Source: Streptococcus sanguinis (lineage in GTDB: Bacteria > Bacillota > Bacilli > Lactobacillales > Streptococcaceae). From it: a stretch of 64,000 nt of DNA. Position numbers and translations under genes: made by a program. A model generated the notes under the pieces. The model saw only the letters and a list, made by a program, of their open reading frames with translations, was not told the origin of the DNA and ran no database searches. Location of the stretch: contig NZ_JAHZPA010000001.1 of assembly GCF_019929225.1 (NCBI RefSeq), forward strand, positions 142,805 to 206,804, in the 5' to 3' direction. This document shows, piece by piece, positions 33,454 through 42,797 of this stretch (position 1 is its first letter; each line of letters begins with the position of its first letter).

Positions 33454-34905
33454 ATGAAAAAAGATCAGAACCAGCTAACCTGGCTGATGGTATCTCTGAT
33501 TGCTTTTAATATGGTCTGGGGTCTGGGAAATGTGGTTAATAACTATTCCCAGCAGGGCATTTCGGTAATTGTGTCTTGGATTCTTATCCTGGCTATTTAC
33601 TTTATTCCCTATGCCCTCATCGTGGGGCAGCTAGGCTCGACTTTTAAGGAGAGCGGAGGCGGTGTCAGTGACTGGGTGGAGAAAACCTCTACCAAGCGGC
33701 TGGCTTATTTTGCAGCCTGGACTTATTGGGTGGTGCATATTCCTTATCTGGCTCAAAAGCCACAGGGTGTTTTGATTCCGCTGGGCTGGGCTATTCAGGG
33801 AAATGGCGACTTTTTGAGCAGTCTTGATATTCATTGGATTGTTATTCTTAGCTTGCTGATTTTCGGTGCCTTTCTCTACTTATCTACCAAGGGGCTGTCA
33901 ACTCTCAAGGTGATTGGGGGCTTGGCAGGAAGTGCAATGCTCATCATGTCTTTCCTCTTCGTCCTCTTAGCAGTCGGGGCGCCTTTTATCAAACCTGACA
34001 TGCAGTTTGCGACGGCTAATATGGATAAGCTTAGCACTTACATTCCCAACTTTGATTTTTCTTATTTTACAACCATCTCTCTCTTGGTCTTTGCGGTCGG
34101 CGGGGCTGAGAAAATATCGCCTTACGTTAATCAAACACGCAATCCAGCCAAGGAATTTCCAAAGGGGATGATTGTCATGGCTATCATGGTTGGTGCATCT
34201 GCTATCCTAGGCTCTATAGCTATGGGTATGCTTTTTGACGGCAGCAATATTCCTGAAGACCTGATGCGAAATGGTGCTTATCAAGCTTTCCAAAAGCTGG
34301 GCAGCTACTGGGGTGTAGGCAATGTGCTAGTAGTCATCTATGCCCTGACCAATATGGTTGGACAGATTGCTGCACTGGCTTTCTCTATTGACGCACCTCT
34401 GCAAATCATGCTCAATAATGCCGATGAAGAGTTTGTCCCAAGCTGGCTGCGCAAGCGGACATCAAAAGGTGTCCTCATTAACGGTTACATCCTGACGGGG
34501 ATTTTGGTTAGCTTCTTGATTATTCTGCCTATCTTTGGAATCAAAGAAATTGATGGCCTGGTCAAATGGATGACCAATCTAAACTCCATCGTTATGCCCA
34601 TGCGGTATCTTTGGGTTTTCCTTGCCTACATGATGTTGAACAAGGCCTGGAAGAAGTACAAGGATGCCGAATACAAGTTTACCAAAAATCCCAAAGTTGG
34701 CTTTGCTATCGGAGCTTGGTGCTTCCTCTTTACAGCCTTTGCCTGCATTTTAGGGATGGTTCCGAAAGTAGACTTTGCCAAAGATCCAGCTGGCTGGCAA
34801 TTCTCTCTCTTGACAAATATCCTGACGCCAATCGTCTTGATCAGTCTGGGTGTCATCCTGCCGCTCTTAGCTAAGCGGGAAAAGAAACAGTCGGTCAAGC
34901 AGTGA
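33454..34905 (+). CDS. APC-superfamily amino-acid permease (YjeM-like)
   Basis: The ATG at 33454 follows AGGAGACGG; the open frame extends upstream to 33394 but that region holds the promoter (TATAAT at 33406). The 483-residue protein has about twelve spans. The first helix reads SLIAFNMVWGLGNVVNNY, and the sixth-helix region FAVGGAEKISPYVNQTRNPAKEFPKGMI is the APC signature of the glutamate:GABA antiporter/YjeM group. The transported amino acid is unknown. It is unrelated in detail to the permease at 11222 (a different APC branch). It is a single-gene unit. Confidence 0.86.
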   Translation: MKKDQNQLTWLMVSLIAFNMVWGLGNVVNNYSQQGISVIVSWILILAIYFIPYALIVGQLGSTFKESGGGVSDWVEKTSTKRLAYFAAWTYWVVHIPYLAQKPQGVLIPLGWAIQGNGDFLSSLDIHWIVILSLLIFGAFLYLSTKGLSTLKVIGGLAGSAMLIMSFLFVLLAVGAPFIKPDMQFATANMDKLSTYIPNFDFSYFTTISLLVFAVGGAEKISPYVNQTRNPAKEFPKGMIVMAIMVGASAILGSIAMGMLFDGSNIPEDLMRNGAYQAFQKLGSYWGVGNVLVVIYALTNMVGQIAALAFSIDAPLQIMLNNADEEFVPSWLRKRTSKGVLINGYILTGILVSFLIILPIFGIKEIDGLVKWMTNLNSIVMPMRYLWVFLAYMMLNKAWKKYKDAEYKFTKNPKVGFAIGAWCFLFTAFACILGMVPKVDFAKDPAGWQFSLLTNILTPIVLISLGVILPLLAKREKKQSVKQ

Positions 34906-34939
34906 GTAGACCTTGTAAAAGATGATTGAAATATTCATT

Positions 34940-34974
34940 ACCAGTCCTATCTTATAATGGGGCTGGTTTTTCTG
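34940..34974 (+). terminator. Rho-independent terminator of the YjeM-like permease
   Basis: ACCAGTCC pairs with GGGCTGGT (one G-U) around a 12-base loop, followed by TTTTT. Confidence 0.8.
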
Positions 34975-35095
34975 TGAAATGAGCTTGTCTGCTCTGCTAT
35001 TTTACTAAAAGGAAAAAAGAAAAATTTCAGTGATTTAACTATATAAAAATCATAAAATGTGGTAAAATAGTACAGATAAAATAAGGAGTAAAAAA

Positions 35096-35821
35096 ATGGT
35101 AGAACCTAAGTATAAGCGTATTTTGATTAAGTTGTCAGGTGAAGCTCTTGCCGGTGAAAAAGGCGTTGGTATTGATATTCAAACTGTTCAGAAGATGGCG
35201 GAAGAAATCAAAGAAGTTCATGATTTGGGAGTTCAAATTGCTCTGGTTATCGGAGGTGGAAACCTTTGGCGGGGTGAGCCGGCAGCAGAAGCAGGCATGG
35301 ACCGTGTGCAGGCCGACTATACTGGTATGTTGGGCACTGTCATGAATGCGCTGGTAATGGCGGATTCGCTGCAGCAGGTAGGTGTAGATACGCGCGTGCA
35401 GACAGCGATTGCTATGCAGCAGGTTGCTGAACCTTACATCCGAGGTCGGGCTCTTCGTCATCTGGAAAAAGGCCGTATCGTCATTTTCGGTGCAGGTATT
35501 GGTTCTCCTTATTTTTCAACTGATACAACCGCTGCCTTGCGCTCAGCAGAGATTGAAGCAGATGCGATTCTTATGGCCAAAAATGGCGTGGACGGTGTCT
35601 ATAATGCCGATCCTAAGAAAGACAAGACCGCCGTTAAGTTTGATGAACTGACCCACCGGGATGTCATCAGTAAGGGACTGCGAATTATGGACTCAACGGC
35701 TTCGACCTTGTCTATGGACAATGACATTGACTTGGTTGTCTTTAACATGAATGAGCCGGGCAATATCAAACGCGTTGTTATCGGTGAGCAAATCGGAACA
35801 ACAGTATCAAATAATTTATAA
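35096..35821 (+). CDS. pyrH: UMP kinase
   Basis: A 241-residue amino-acid-kinase-fold enzyme making UDP from UMP. It starts [20 protein letters not shown] with the phosphate-binding KLSGEAL motif and has [11 protein letters not shown], a [13 protein letters not shown] helix, [38 protein letters not shown] and the substrate region near the C terminus, all diagnostic. Bacterial PyrH is hexameric and feedback-controlled by UTP and GTP. The ribosome site AAGGAG is seven bases before ATG. The frr gene follows after 19 bases, the usual pyrH-frr pair. Promoter candidate TAAAAT near 35073. Confidence 0.97.
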
Positions 35822-35840
35822 GAACGGAGATTAGAAACTC

Positions 35841-36398
35841 ATGGCAAATGCAATTGTAGAAAAAGCAAAAGAAAGAATGACCCACTCGCACCAAAGTTTG
35901 GCTCGTGAATTTGGCAGCATCCGTGCAGGCCGCGCCAATGCCAGCCTTTTGGACCGCATCCATGTGGAGTACTATGGAGTAGAAACTCCGCTCAACCAAA
36001 TCGCTTCGATTACGATTCCGGAAGCGCGTGTTCTTTTGGTGACACCTTTTGACAAGTCTTCTATCAAGGACATTGAGCGTGCGCTTAATGCTTCTGACCT
36101 TGGAATTACGCCAGCCAGTGATGGCTCTGTGATTCGTCTGGTCATTCCAGCCCTGACAGAGGAAACTCGACGGGACTTGGCTAAAGAAGTGAAAAAGGTT
36201 GGTGAAAATGCTAAAGTTGCCATCCGTAACATCCGCCGCGATGCTATGGACGAAGCTAAGAAGCAGGAAAAAGCCAAAGAAATCACTGAAGACGAATTGA
36301 AGACCTTGGAAAAGGATATTCAAAAAGTAACGGATGATGCTGTCAAACATATCGATGAGATGACGGCAAATAAAGAAAAAGAACTTTTAGAAGTTTAA
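35841..36398 (+). CDS. frr: Ribosome recycling factor
   Basis: A 185-residue protein that, with EF-G, splits the post-termination ribosome. The family signature is complete: [61 protein letters not shown] and the C-terminal coiled helices (RREMADEAKK-like [23 protein letters not shown], ending [23 protein letters not shown]). Domain I is the three-helix bundle, domain II the beta-alpha insertion around residues 31-104. It is cotranscribed with pyrH and ends at a terminator before cvfB. Confidence 0.98.
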   Translation: MANAIVEKAKERMTHSHQSLAREFGSIRAGRANASLLDRIHVEYYGVETPLNQIASITIPEARVLLVTPFDKSSIKDIERALNASDLGITPASDGSVIRLVIPALTEETRRDLAKEVKKVGENAKVAIRNIRRDAMDEAKKQEKAKEITEDELKTLEKDIQKVTDDAVKHIDEMTANKEKELLEV

Positions 36399-36416
36399 CA
36401 TTTTTATCAGAATCAA

Positions 36417-36450
36417 AACTCAGTTGGCTTTGGCTGACTGAGTTGTTTTA
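36417..36450 (+). terminator. Rho-independent terminator of pyrH-frr
   Basis: AACTCAG pairs with CTGAGTT around a 14-base apical region, followed by GTTTTAAA. It overlaps the promoter region for cvfB. Confidence 0.68.
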
Positions 36451-36502
36451 AAATCAAAAATCCTTGCCCGGTTTGAAGAAGCAAGGTAGAAAATAGGTCT
36501 AT

Positions 36503-37357
36503 ATGAATACAAATCTTGCCAGCTTCATCGTGGGTATCATCACGGATGAAAATGATCGCTTTTACTTTGTTCAAAAGGATGGTCAGGTTTACGCTCTTTC
36601 TAAGGAAGAGGGGGCGCATGAGCTGGGGCAGTCTGTCAAAGGCTTTGCCTACAGCGATATGAAGCAGAAGCTTCGCCTGACAACTCTTGAAGTTACAGCT
36701 ACTCAAGACCAGTTTGGCTGGGGAACAGTAACGGAGGTCCGAAAGGATCTAGGTGTCTTTGTCGATACCGGTCTGCCGGATAAACAAATCGTTGTGTCAC
36801 TTGACATCTTGCCAGAAATCAAGGAACTCTGGCCAAAAAAGGGTGACCGCCTTTATATCCGTCTGGAAGTAGATAAGAAAGACCGCATCTGGGGCCAACT
36901 GGCTTATCAGGAGGATTTCCAGCGTCTGGCTCGTCCTGCCTATAATAACATGCAGAACCAAAACTGGCCAGCCATCGTTTATCGGCTCAAGCTTTCTGGT
37001 ACCTTTGTCTACCTGCCGGAGAATAATATGCTGGGCTTCATTCATCCGAGTGAGCGCTATGCAGAGCCACGTCTTGGTCAGGTCTTGGACGCGCGGGTAA
37101 TTGGCTTCCGTGAAGTAGACCGCACTCTTAACCTCTCCCTCAAGCCTCGCTCCTTTGAAATGTTGGAAAACGATGCCCAGATGATTCTGACCTATCTGGA
37201 GAGCAATGGCGGTTTTATGACTTTGAACGATAAATCTTCACCAGACGACATCAAGGCTACCTTTGGCATTTCCAAAGGCCAGTTTAAAAAAGCTCTGGGT
37301 GGGCTGATGAAAGCTGGTAAAATCAAGCAAGATCCGACTGGAACAGAGTTGGTGTAA
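36503..37357 (+). CDS. cvfB: CvfB-family S1-type RNA-binding virulence regulator
   Basis: A 284-residue protein with successive OB/S1-like modules (about residues 1-60, 66-130 and 145-215) and a C-terminal winged helix (about 216-284, YLESNGGFMTLNDKSSPDDIKATFGISKGQFKKALGGLMKAGKI). In Staphylococcus aureus, CvfB binds RNA and affects agr and haemolysins; in streptococci it affects mRNA stability. The S1 segment here includes WGTVTEVRKDLGVFVDTGLPDKQIVV. The position after frr is the usual streptococcal one. The ribosome site is weak (GCAAGG then ATG), so the start is taken from the conserved N terminus. Confidence 0.88.
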   Translation: MNTNLASFIVGIITDENDRFYFVQKDGQVYALSKEEGAHELGQSVKGFAYSDMKQKLRLTTLEVTATQDQFGWGTVTEVRKDLGVFVDTGLPDKQIVVSLDILPEIKELWPKKGDRLYIRLEVDKKDRIWGQLAYQEDFQRLARPAYNNMQNQNWPAIVYRLKLSGTFVYLPENNMLGFIHPSERYAEPRLGQVLDARVIGFREVDRTLNLSLKPRSFEMLENDAQMILTYLESNGGFMTLNDKSSPDDIKATFGISKGQFKKALGGLMKAGKIKQDPTGTELV

Positions 37358-37425
37358 GGATAAAGAGTTGTGTATCTAGAACTTATGCTTATAGAAATAC
37401 GATTTTAAAAAAATGAAAGGAACCT

Positions 37426-37641
37426 ATGAGAAAATCTTTTTACAGCTGGCTGATGACAGAGCGCAATCCTAAGAGCAAGGAGCCCAAGGCTATTTTGGCG
37501 GATTTGGCTTTTCAGGATACTGCCTTTCCCAAGCATACGGATGATTTTGATGAGGTCAGTCGTTTTCTGGAGGAGCATGCAAATTTTTCCTTTAACCTTG
37601 GCGAGTTCGATGCTATTTGGGAGGAATATCAGGCGCATTAA
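37426..37641 (+). CDS. YozE-family (UPF0346) protein
   Basis: A 71-residue protein matching the YozE/SAM-like family: [67 protein letters not shown]. The family has a SAM-domain-like helical bundle and no established function. The ribosome site AAAGGAAC is close to the ATG. It lies between cvfB and phoH, the usual streptococcal order. No terminator with a T-run is clear after it. Confidence 0.9.
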
Positions 37642-37731
37642 GTGGATAGTGGCTAGGGATAGTCATTTTCTGTTTGCTTTGATATAATAAAGATAATTCA
37701 TTCAATAAATTAAAATAGAGAGGTTCTTTAT

Positions 37732-38730
37732 TTGCAGGAACATTCAGTAGAATTGAAACTGGGCCATCCAGATGATGCTTTTCATCTCTTTGGCTCTAAT
37801 GAACGCCATCTGCGCCTAATGGAGCAGGAATTGAAGGTAACTATCCATGCCCGAACCGAGATTGTGCAGATTTTGGGTACGGAGGCTGCCTGCGAGGAGA
37901 CTCGACAGGTCATTCAGGCTCTGTTGGTCTTGGTCAATCGTGGCATGACCATCGGTACTCCCGATGTTGTTACAGCCATTACCATGGTTAAAAATGATGA
38001 AATTGATAAGTTTATAGCACTCTACGAAGAAGAGATTATCAAGGACAGCTATGGCAAGCCGATTCGCGTCAAGACACTTGGTCAAAAAATCTATGTGGAC
38101 AGTGTTAAAAATCATGATATTGTCTTTGGTATCGGGCCAGCTGGAACAGGGAAGACTTTTCTTGCGGTGACCTTGGCGGTGACAGCTCTCAAACGTGGTC
38201 AGGTCAAGCGAATTATCCTCACAAGGCCGGCTGTGGAAGCTGGTGAGAGTCTGGGCTTTCTGCCTGGTGACCTTAAGGAAAAGGTGGATCCATATCTGCG
38301 TCCGGTCTATGATGCCTTGTATCAGATTTTGGGTAAGGATCAGACGACGCGTCTCATGGAGCGAGAAATCATTGAGATTGCTCCCCTAGCCTATATGCGG
38401 GGGCGGACGCTGGATGATGCTTTTGTTATACTAGACGAAGCTCAGAATACCACCATCATGCAGATGAAGATGTTTCTGACACGTCTGGGCTTCCAGTCCA
38501 AGATGATTGTCAATGGAGACATCAGCCAGATTGACCTGCCTCGCAATGTTAAATCAGGACTCATTGATGCTCAGGAGAAATTGAAGAACATTTCCCAGAT
38601 TGACTTTGTGCATTTCTCAGCTAAGGATGTCGTTCGTCATCCAGTGGTGGCGGAGATTATCCGAGCTTATGAACCAACTCCTGTTAAAGAGGCAGCAACT
38701 GAGCCAGAAGAAATGGAATCAGATAACTAG
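37732..38730 (+). CDS. PhoH-family ATPase
   Basis: The gene starts with TTG after GAGAGG, giving (M)QEHSVELKLGHPDDAFHLFGSNERHL, the usual streptococcal PhoH start. The 332-residue protein has a small N-terminal domain (about residues 1-75) and an ATPase with Walker A GPAGTGKT (about residues 135-142), LTRPAVEAGE, and Walker B FVILDEAQNTT. Members probably act as RNA or nucleic-acid helicase-like ATPases in RNA decay with YbeY. In most Firmicutes phoH is directly followed by ybeY, but here a 3-kb insertion separates them. A TATAAT at 37683 is the likely promoter. Confidence 0.93.
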   Translation: MQEHSVELKLGHPDDAFHLFGSNERHLRLMEQELKVTIHARTEIVQILGTEAACEETRQVIQALLVLVNRGMTIGTPDVVTAITMVKNDEIDKFIALYEEEIIKDSYGKPIRVKTLGQKIYVDSVKNHDIVFGIGPAGTGKTFLAVTLAVTALKRGQVKRIILTRPAVEAGESLGFLPGDLKEKVDPYLRPVYDALYQILGKDQTTRLMEREIIEIAPLAYMRGRTLDDAFVILDEAQNTTIMQMKMFLTRLGFQSKMIVNGDISQIDLPRNVKSGLIDAQEKLKNISQIDFVHFSAKDVVRHPVVAEIIRAYEPTPVKEAATEPEEMESDN

Positions 38731-38828
38731 ATATCAGTTTATATCAGCTATGATATAGAATTTTTAAGATTTATAAAATGAATAAAAGTGATTATCTGGA
38801 AAGATAGAATTTTAAAAAGGGGTAGAAG

Positions 38829-39113
38829 ATGGATTGGTATGATTACATGATTAACGCTTCTAGGCAATCAAGATTTAACGCCAGTCATTGGTTTCGTTAC
38901 CTTAGAAAGGTTATTTTTGAAGATAGTTCTTATTTGACTGACAAAGATGTGGAACGTTTGTTGTCTTCAAAAGAGTTGACAGATTTTCAAAAGGTTAGTC
39001 TGAAATATGCTCTACAAGAACACACTCCCACGCATGAGTATGTGGTTTCTTTAAACAAACCTGCTAAGTTAACAAATGTTCAAGAGCTGATGGAGAAATA
39101 CAAGCATGGATAA
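38829..39113 (+). CDS. Small protein of unknown function, first gene of a toxin-antitoxin-like pair
   Basis: A 94-residue hydrophilic protein, mostly helical by composition, with no motif I recognise. It starts at an ATG after AAGGGG, 98 bases past phoH, and its stop overlaps the start of the next gene by eight bases, so the two are translated together. The partner has a nucleotidyltransferase-like core, and in known two-gene loci of that kind the small first gene is often an antitoxin or accessory protein. That role is inference from arrangement. Base composition is more AT-rich than phoH, suggesting a separate origin. Confidence 0.62.
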   Translation: MDWYDYMINASRQSRFNASHWFRYLRKVIFEDSSYLTDKDVERLLSSKELTDFQKVSLKYALQEHTPTHEYVVSLNKPAKLTNVQELMEKYKHG

Positions 39114-39663
39114 AATGAAACCAGTTTTTGAAGCCTTAAATCAAGAATTGGCCCAAGCCAACCTTACTTTGACTATTATCTGTGTTGGGGGCTATGTATT
39201 GGAACATCATGGCTTGCGAGCAACCCAAGATGTAGATGCTTTTTACCAAGAAAACCAAAAAATTAATGAGATTATTGCGAGAGTAGGACAACGATTTAAC
39301 CTCAATACTCATGAAGAACTTTGGCTCAATAATAATGTAGCGAGTATGAACAAGCAACCTGCGGTTGACTTATGTGAGACCTTATATACTTTTAGTCATT
39401 TAAGGGTTTTAATGGTTCCGATTGAATATGTTTTAGGAATGAAAATGATCAGCATTAGAGAACAGGATTTGAAAGACATCGGAGCTATTATCAAATACAA
39501 AGATTTTCATTCCCCATTCAAAACCTTTGAGGACCTGAGAAAGTTGGGTTTTGATACGATTGATTTTTCTGTTCTTTTAGAAGGTTTTAGTCATGCCTAT
39601 GGTATGGAATGGCTAGAGGAATTTTTCAAAGAAAATCAAGAAAAGCTAAAGAGGTATTACTAA
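39106..39663 (+). CDS. Nucleotidyltransferase-like protein (DUF6036 type), second gene of the pair
   Basis: A 185-residue protein. Near the N terminus the segment CVGGYVLEHHGLRATQDVDAFYQ (about residues 27-49) has the GG followed by D-x-D spacing of nucleotidyltransferase folds, with Asp at the DVD motif. Downstream VLMVPIEYVLGMKMISIREQDLKDIGAI is the helix-rich part seen in DUF6036 and AbiEii-related proteins. The fit to DUF6036 is from memory of family pattern and moderate. No membrane span. It overlaps the upstream small gene by eight bases. Whether it is a toxin is not shown. Confidence 0.68.
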   Translation: MDKMKPVFEALNQELAQANLTLTIICVGGYVLEHHGLRATQDVDAFYQENQKINEIIARVGQRFNLNTHEELWLNNNVASMNKQPAVDLCETLYTFSHLRVLMVPIEYVLGMKMISIREQDLKDIGAIIKYKDFHSPFKTFEDLRKLGFDTIDFSVLLEGFSHAYGMEWLEEFFKENQEKLKRYY

Positions 39664-39695
39664 AGAAAGCTTTGATTTTTATCTAATAACATACG

Positions 39696-39726
39696 AAAAG
39701 AGCAGATTTATTTCTGCTCTTTTTTG
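39696..39726. terminator. Bidirectional terminator between the nucleotidyltransferase and ald genes
   Basis: AAAAGAGCAGA pairs with TCTGCTCTTTT around TTTATT, with six T residues on the plus strand and A-rich DNA on the other side for the minus strand. Confidence 0.88.
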
Positions 39727-39756
39727 TGGGATTGATTTTAAAGTTGAAATAATCAA

Positions 39757-40869
39757 CTAAACGAGTTCGTCAATAGATGTGTAGTCCTTGTTGAGGCCTT
39801 CTGCAACTGGCTGACTGGTGATGTGGCCTTGGTAGGTTGTGACACCTTGACGCAGGCCTGGGTCATCTTCAATGGCTTGTTTGAAGCCTTTCTCTGCCAA
39901 GGCTTCAATATAAGGAAGGGTGACATTGGTCAAGGCGATAGTAGAAGTGCGGGCTACGGCACCAGGAATATTAGCAACTGCATAGTGGAGGACACCGTGT
40001 TTTTCGTAAACAGGCTCGGTGTGAGTCGTTACGCGGTCAGCAGTTTCAATAACACCACCTTGGTCAACGGCTACGTCAACAATGACAGAGCCTGGACGCA
40101 TTTGCTTAACCATATCGTCTGTCACTAGTTTCGGAGCTTTCGCACCTGGAATGAGGACAGCGCCAATCACGACATCTGCCTCTCGAACGCTAGCTTCGAT
40201 ATTGAACGGATTAGACATGAGGGTCTGGATTTGATGGCCAAAGACATCTTCTAGGACAGACAGACGCTTAGCGCTGATATCCAGAATAGTCACTTGAGCA
40301 CCTAGTCCTAGAGCGATACGAGCGGCATGGGTCCCTACGACTCCGCCACCGATGATGGTAACTTTTCCTTTTGGAACGCCCGGTACACCACCGAGAAGTA
40401 CGCCAGATCCGCCTTCACGCTTAGTCAGGAAGTGGGCTCCGATTTGGACCGCCATCCGACCAGCTACCTCACTCATAGGTACCAAGAGTGGCAGTTGTCC
40501 ATCTTGATCGCGGACGGTTTCATAGGCCAGACCAGTCGTCTTGGCATTTGTCATAGCATCTGCTAGCTCAGGAGCGGCAGCCATGTGCAGGTAGGTAAAG
40601 AGTAAGAGGTCATCGCGGAGGAAGCTATATTCGGCTGCCAGAGGTTCTTTGACCTTGACCACCAGCTCAGCTGCCCAAGCTTCTGCAGCAGTAGGGACGA
40701 TTTTTGCACCTTGCTTTTGGTAGTCTGCATCTGTAAAACCAGATCCCAGCCCTGCATTTGTCTCAATCAGCACTTCATGTCCTTTACCAACGAGGCTTTG
40801 AACACCAGCTGGTGTCAGAGCGACACGATTTTCATTGTTTTTGATTTCTTTTGGAATACCGATTAACAT
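39757..40869 (-). CDS. ald: Alanine dehydrogenase
   Basis: A 370-residue NAD-dependent enzyme converting L-alanine to pyruvate and ammonia. It starts [23 protein letters not shown], the family start, with the catalytic Lys region VKVKEP and YLHMAA. The NAD-binding Rossmann domain reads [21 protein letters not shown] (about residues 172-192), and [15 protein letters not shown] lies in the C-terminal lobe. Length fits. On the minus strand its ribosome site AAAGGAGCA precedes the ATG. It faces the small pair at 38829 across a shared terminator and diverges from the GNAT gene at 41000. It is not adjacent to any partner of alanine metabolism. Confidence 0.95.
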   Translation of the reverse strand: MLIGIPKEIKNNENRVALTPAGVQSLVGKGHEVLIETNAGLGSGFTDADYQKQGAKIVPTAAEAWAAELVVKVKEPLAAEYSFLRDDLLLFTYLHMAAAPELADAMTNAKTTGLAYETVRDQDGQLPLLVPMSEVAGRMAVQIGAHFLTKREGGSGVLLGGVPGVPKGKVTIIGGGVVGTHAARIALGLGAQVTILDISAKRLSVLEDVFGHQIQTLMSNPFNIEASVREADVVIGAVLIPGAKAPKLVTDDMVKQMRPGSVIVDVAVDQGGVIETADRVTTHTEPVYEKHGVLHYAVANIPGAVARTSTIALTNVTLPYIEALAEKGFKQAIEDDPGLRQGVTTYQGHITSQPVAEGLNKDYTSIDELV

Positions 40870-40999
40870 AAAAAATATGCTCCTTTTTTAAGATGTTTTT
40901 ATTGTATATGAAAACGCTTCAAAAATCAAGAAAAAATCGGAGCGGTTTGCTTTCGTTAGTGAATTGTGCTATTCTGTTAAGAAAAAATAGGAGGCCCCG

Positions 41000-41569
41000 A
41001 TGGAAAATATCTATGTCAAACTGGCTCGTCATACCAGACTGGAAACTGAGCGGTTGATTCTGCGTCCAGTGACCTTGGAAGATGCCCCAGCGATGTTTGA
41101 GTACGCTTCGGATGAGGAAAATACTCGCTATACCTTTGAGACTAACAAAAGCCTGGAAGAAACACGCAATAATATCGCTCTCTTTTATCTGGCCAATCCT
41201 CTGGGGCGCTGGGGAATAGAAATGAAGGAAAGCGGCAAATTCATCGGGACTATTGACCTGCATAAGATCAGGCTGGACTTGAAAACGGCGGCTATCGGAT
41301 ACGTAATCAATAAAAAATACTGGAATCTGGGATATACGACAGAGGCCAATCGCGCAGTAATCAAGCTAGCTTTTGAGGAAATCAGAATGAACAAACTTGT
41401 AGCGCTGCATGATGTGGATAATCCAGCATCTGGCCGAGTTATGGTCAAGTCGGGTATGAAATATTCCCACGAAGAGCCTTACGCATCACTAGACAAGCAT
41501 GAGAAAGGTCGCATTGTGACACGGGTTCATTACTATCTGACTAGGGAAGATTATTTTGCAAAAAAATGA
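41000..41569 (+). CDS. RimJ/RimL-type GNAT acetyltransferase
   Basis: A 189-residue GNAT protein starting with the RimJ/L pattern LETERLILRPVTLEDAPAMFEYASDEENTRY (about residues 13-43). Motif A is IGYVINKKYWNLGYTTEANRAVIKLAF (about residues 94-120, with the N-x-G-Y-x-T-E loop), and the substrate side reads ALHDVDNPASGRVMVKSGMKY. Such enzymes acetylate protein N termini or antibiotics; the target is unknown. The ribosome site is AGGAGG, a little close to the ATG. The tRNA-Thr gene follows directly with its own promoter, inside the region between phoH and ybeY. Confidence 0.9.
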   Translation: MENIYVKLARHTRLETERLILRPVTLEDAPAMFEYASDEENTRYTFETNKSLEETRNNIALFYLANPLGRWGIEMKESGKFIGTIDLHKIRLDLKTAAIGYVINKKYWNLGYTTEANRAVIKLAFEEIRMNKLVALHDVDNPASGRVMVKSGMKYSHEEPYASLDKHEKGRIVTRVHYYLTREDYFAKK

Positions 41570-41578
41570 GAAAGGATA

Positions 41579-41607
41579 TTGACAAGCACCTATCTACATG
41601 ATATATT
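41579..41607 (+). promoter_or_regulatory. Consensus sigma-A promoter of tRNA-Thr
   Basis: TTGACA at 41579 and TATATT at 41602 are 17 bp apart, 11 bases before the tRNA, a strong stable-RNA promoter. Confidence 0.88.
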
Positions 41608-41617
41608 AGATAGGTAC

Positions 41618-41690
41618 GCTGATTTAGCTCAGTTGGCAGAGCGCATCCATGGTAAGGATGAGGTCGCCGGTTCGATCCCGGCAATTAGCA
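41618..41690 (+). tRNA. tRNA-Thr (anticodon GGT)
   Basis: A 73-nt cloverleaf: acceptor GCTGATT/AATTAGC with discriminator A, D-loop with AGCTCAGTTGGCAGAGC, anticodon stem CATCC/GGATG around loop ATGGTAA (anticodon GGT), and T-arm GCCGG-TTCGATC-CCGGC. The CCA end is not encoded. It reads ACC/ACT codons. It is a single tRNA with its own promoter and a terminator 11 bases downstream. Confidence 0.96.
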
Positions 41691-41701
41691 TCTTGTAATA
41701 C

Positions 41702-41728
41702 AAGGTTGGGTTTTCCCAGCCTTTTCTT
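41702..41728 (+). terminator. Rho-independent terminator of tRNA-Thr
   Basis: AAGGTTGGG pairs with CCCAGCCTT (one G-U) around TTTT, followed by TTCTTTTT. Confidence 0.88.
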
Positions 41729-41914
41729 TTTGTCAGTTATAGCAAATAGTGAAAGGCAAAGTTTCGGGAAGGAATATAATAAAAATAGCTGCTTTTGTCT
41801 TTGCGGTGAGTGGTTGATAAATCTGCTCTGCTATTTTCCAAAACCCTGCCCTCGGCTCCCTAAAGTGAGTCAAAATATGATATAATAAGGTAATACTAGC
41901 AAAGCGGGTAAGAT

Positions 41915-42412
41915 ATGTATATCGAAATGGTAGATGAGACGGGTCAGGTTTCGGAAGAGATTCTTAAACAGACTCAGGAAATTTTGGAGTTTGCGGCCCA
42001 GAAAACGGGCAAGGGAAATAAGGAAATGGCTGTGACTTTTGTCAGCAATGCGCGCAGTCATGAACTAAACTTGGAATATAGAGATACGGATCGGCCGACG
42101 GATGTGATTAGCTTGGAGTATAAGCCTGAGCTGGACATCGCTGTTGACGAGGAGGATTTGCTGGACCATCCTGAGCTAGCTGAGATGTTGGAGGATTTTG
42201 ACGCCTATATCGGCGAGCTGTTCATTTCAGTGGACAAGGCGCGTGAGCAGGCAGAGGAATACGGCCACAGCTTTGAGCGGGAGATGGGCTTTTTGGCAGT
42301 GCATGGTTTTCTGCATATCAACGGCTATGATCACTATACGCCGGAAGAAGAAGCAGAAATGTTTGGATTACAGGAAGAAATTTTAACTGCTTATGGACTC
42401 ACAAGGAAATAA
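41915..42412 (+). CDS. ybeY: rRNA maturation endoribonuclease YbeY
   Basis: A 165-residue metalloenzyme of 16S rRNA 3'-end maturation and ribosome quality control. The zinc motif H-x3-H-x5-H is present as [11 protein letters not shown] (His130, His134, His140), and the family segment [11 protein letters not shown] comes before it. Downstream ends with [20 protein letters not shown] at 41881 is the likely promoter. It overlaps dgkA by 20 bases and heads the run ybeY-dgkA-era, normally preceded by phoH. Confidence 0.96.
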   Translation: MYIEMVDETGQVSEEILKQTQEILEFAAQKTGKGNKEMAVTFVSNARSHELNLEYRDTDRPTDVISLEYKPELDIAVDEEDLLDHPELAEMLEDFDAYIGELFISVDKAREQAEEYGHSFEREMGFLAVHGFLHINGYDHYTPEEEAEMFGLQEEILTAYGLTRK

Positions 42413-42791
42413 CAAACGCAAATGGAAAAATCGAGATGTGGTCTCGAGTCTGGAATTTGCTTTAACCGGTATTTTTACAGCTTTTAAAGAGGAGCGCAAC
42501 CTGCGCAAGCATGTCCTTTCGGCTTTGGCAGTGATAGTTGCGGGACTGATTTTTGACTTGTCCGCGATAGAGTGGCTCTTTCTCTTTTTGAGCATTTTTC
42601 TGGTCATTGCCTTTGAGATTGTCAATTCTGCCATTGAAAATGTCGTGGATCTGGCCAGCGATTACCACTTTTCTATGCGGGCCAAGAATGCCAAGGATAT
42701 GGCAGCGGGAGCTGTTCTGGTCGTGTCTGGCTTTGCTGTTGTGACAGGGCTGATTATTTTTGTTCCCAAGATTTGGGATTGGATTTTTTAA
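42393..42791 (+). CDS. dgkA: Diacylglycerol/undecaprenol kinase family protein
   Basis: A 132-residue integral membrane kinase with three spans (about residues 35-57, 59-77 and 104-126). The family motif [20 protein letters not shown] (about residues 69-88), with catalytic Glu and Asn, is intact. In streptococci DgkA acts mainly on undecaprenol and is linked to acid tolerance and bacitracin response. It overlaps ybeY by 20 bases and precedes era. A terminator-like hairpin separates it from era. The ATG start was chosen because it matches the family N terminus of about this length. Confidence 0.92.
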   Translation: MDSQGNNKRKWKNRDVVSSLEFALTGIFTAFKEERNLRKHVLSALAVIVAGLIFDLSAIEWLFLFLSIFLVIAFEIVNSAIENVVDLASDYHFSMRAKNAKDMAAGAVLVVSGFAVVTGLIIFVPKIWDWIF

Positions 42792-42797
42792 AGATTT

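Noticed and set aside
34980..41840. CTGCTCTGCTATTTT shared near 34988 and 41824 as a dispersed repeat
   Set aside because: The match is only about 16 bp with no extended flanks, so chance or shared codon bias is enough.
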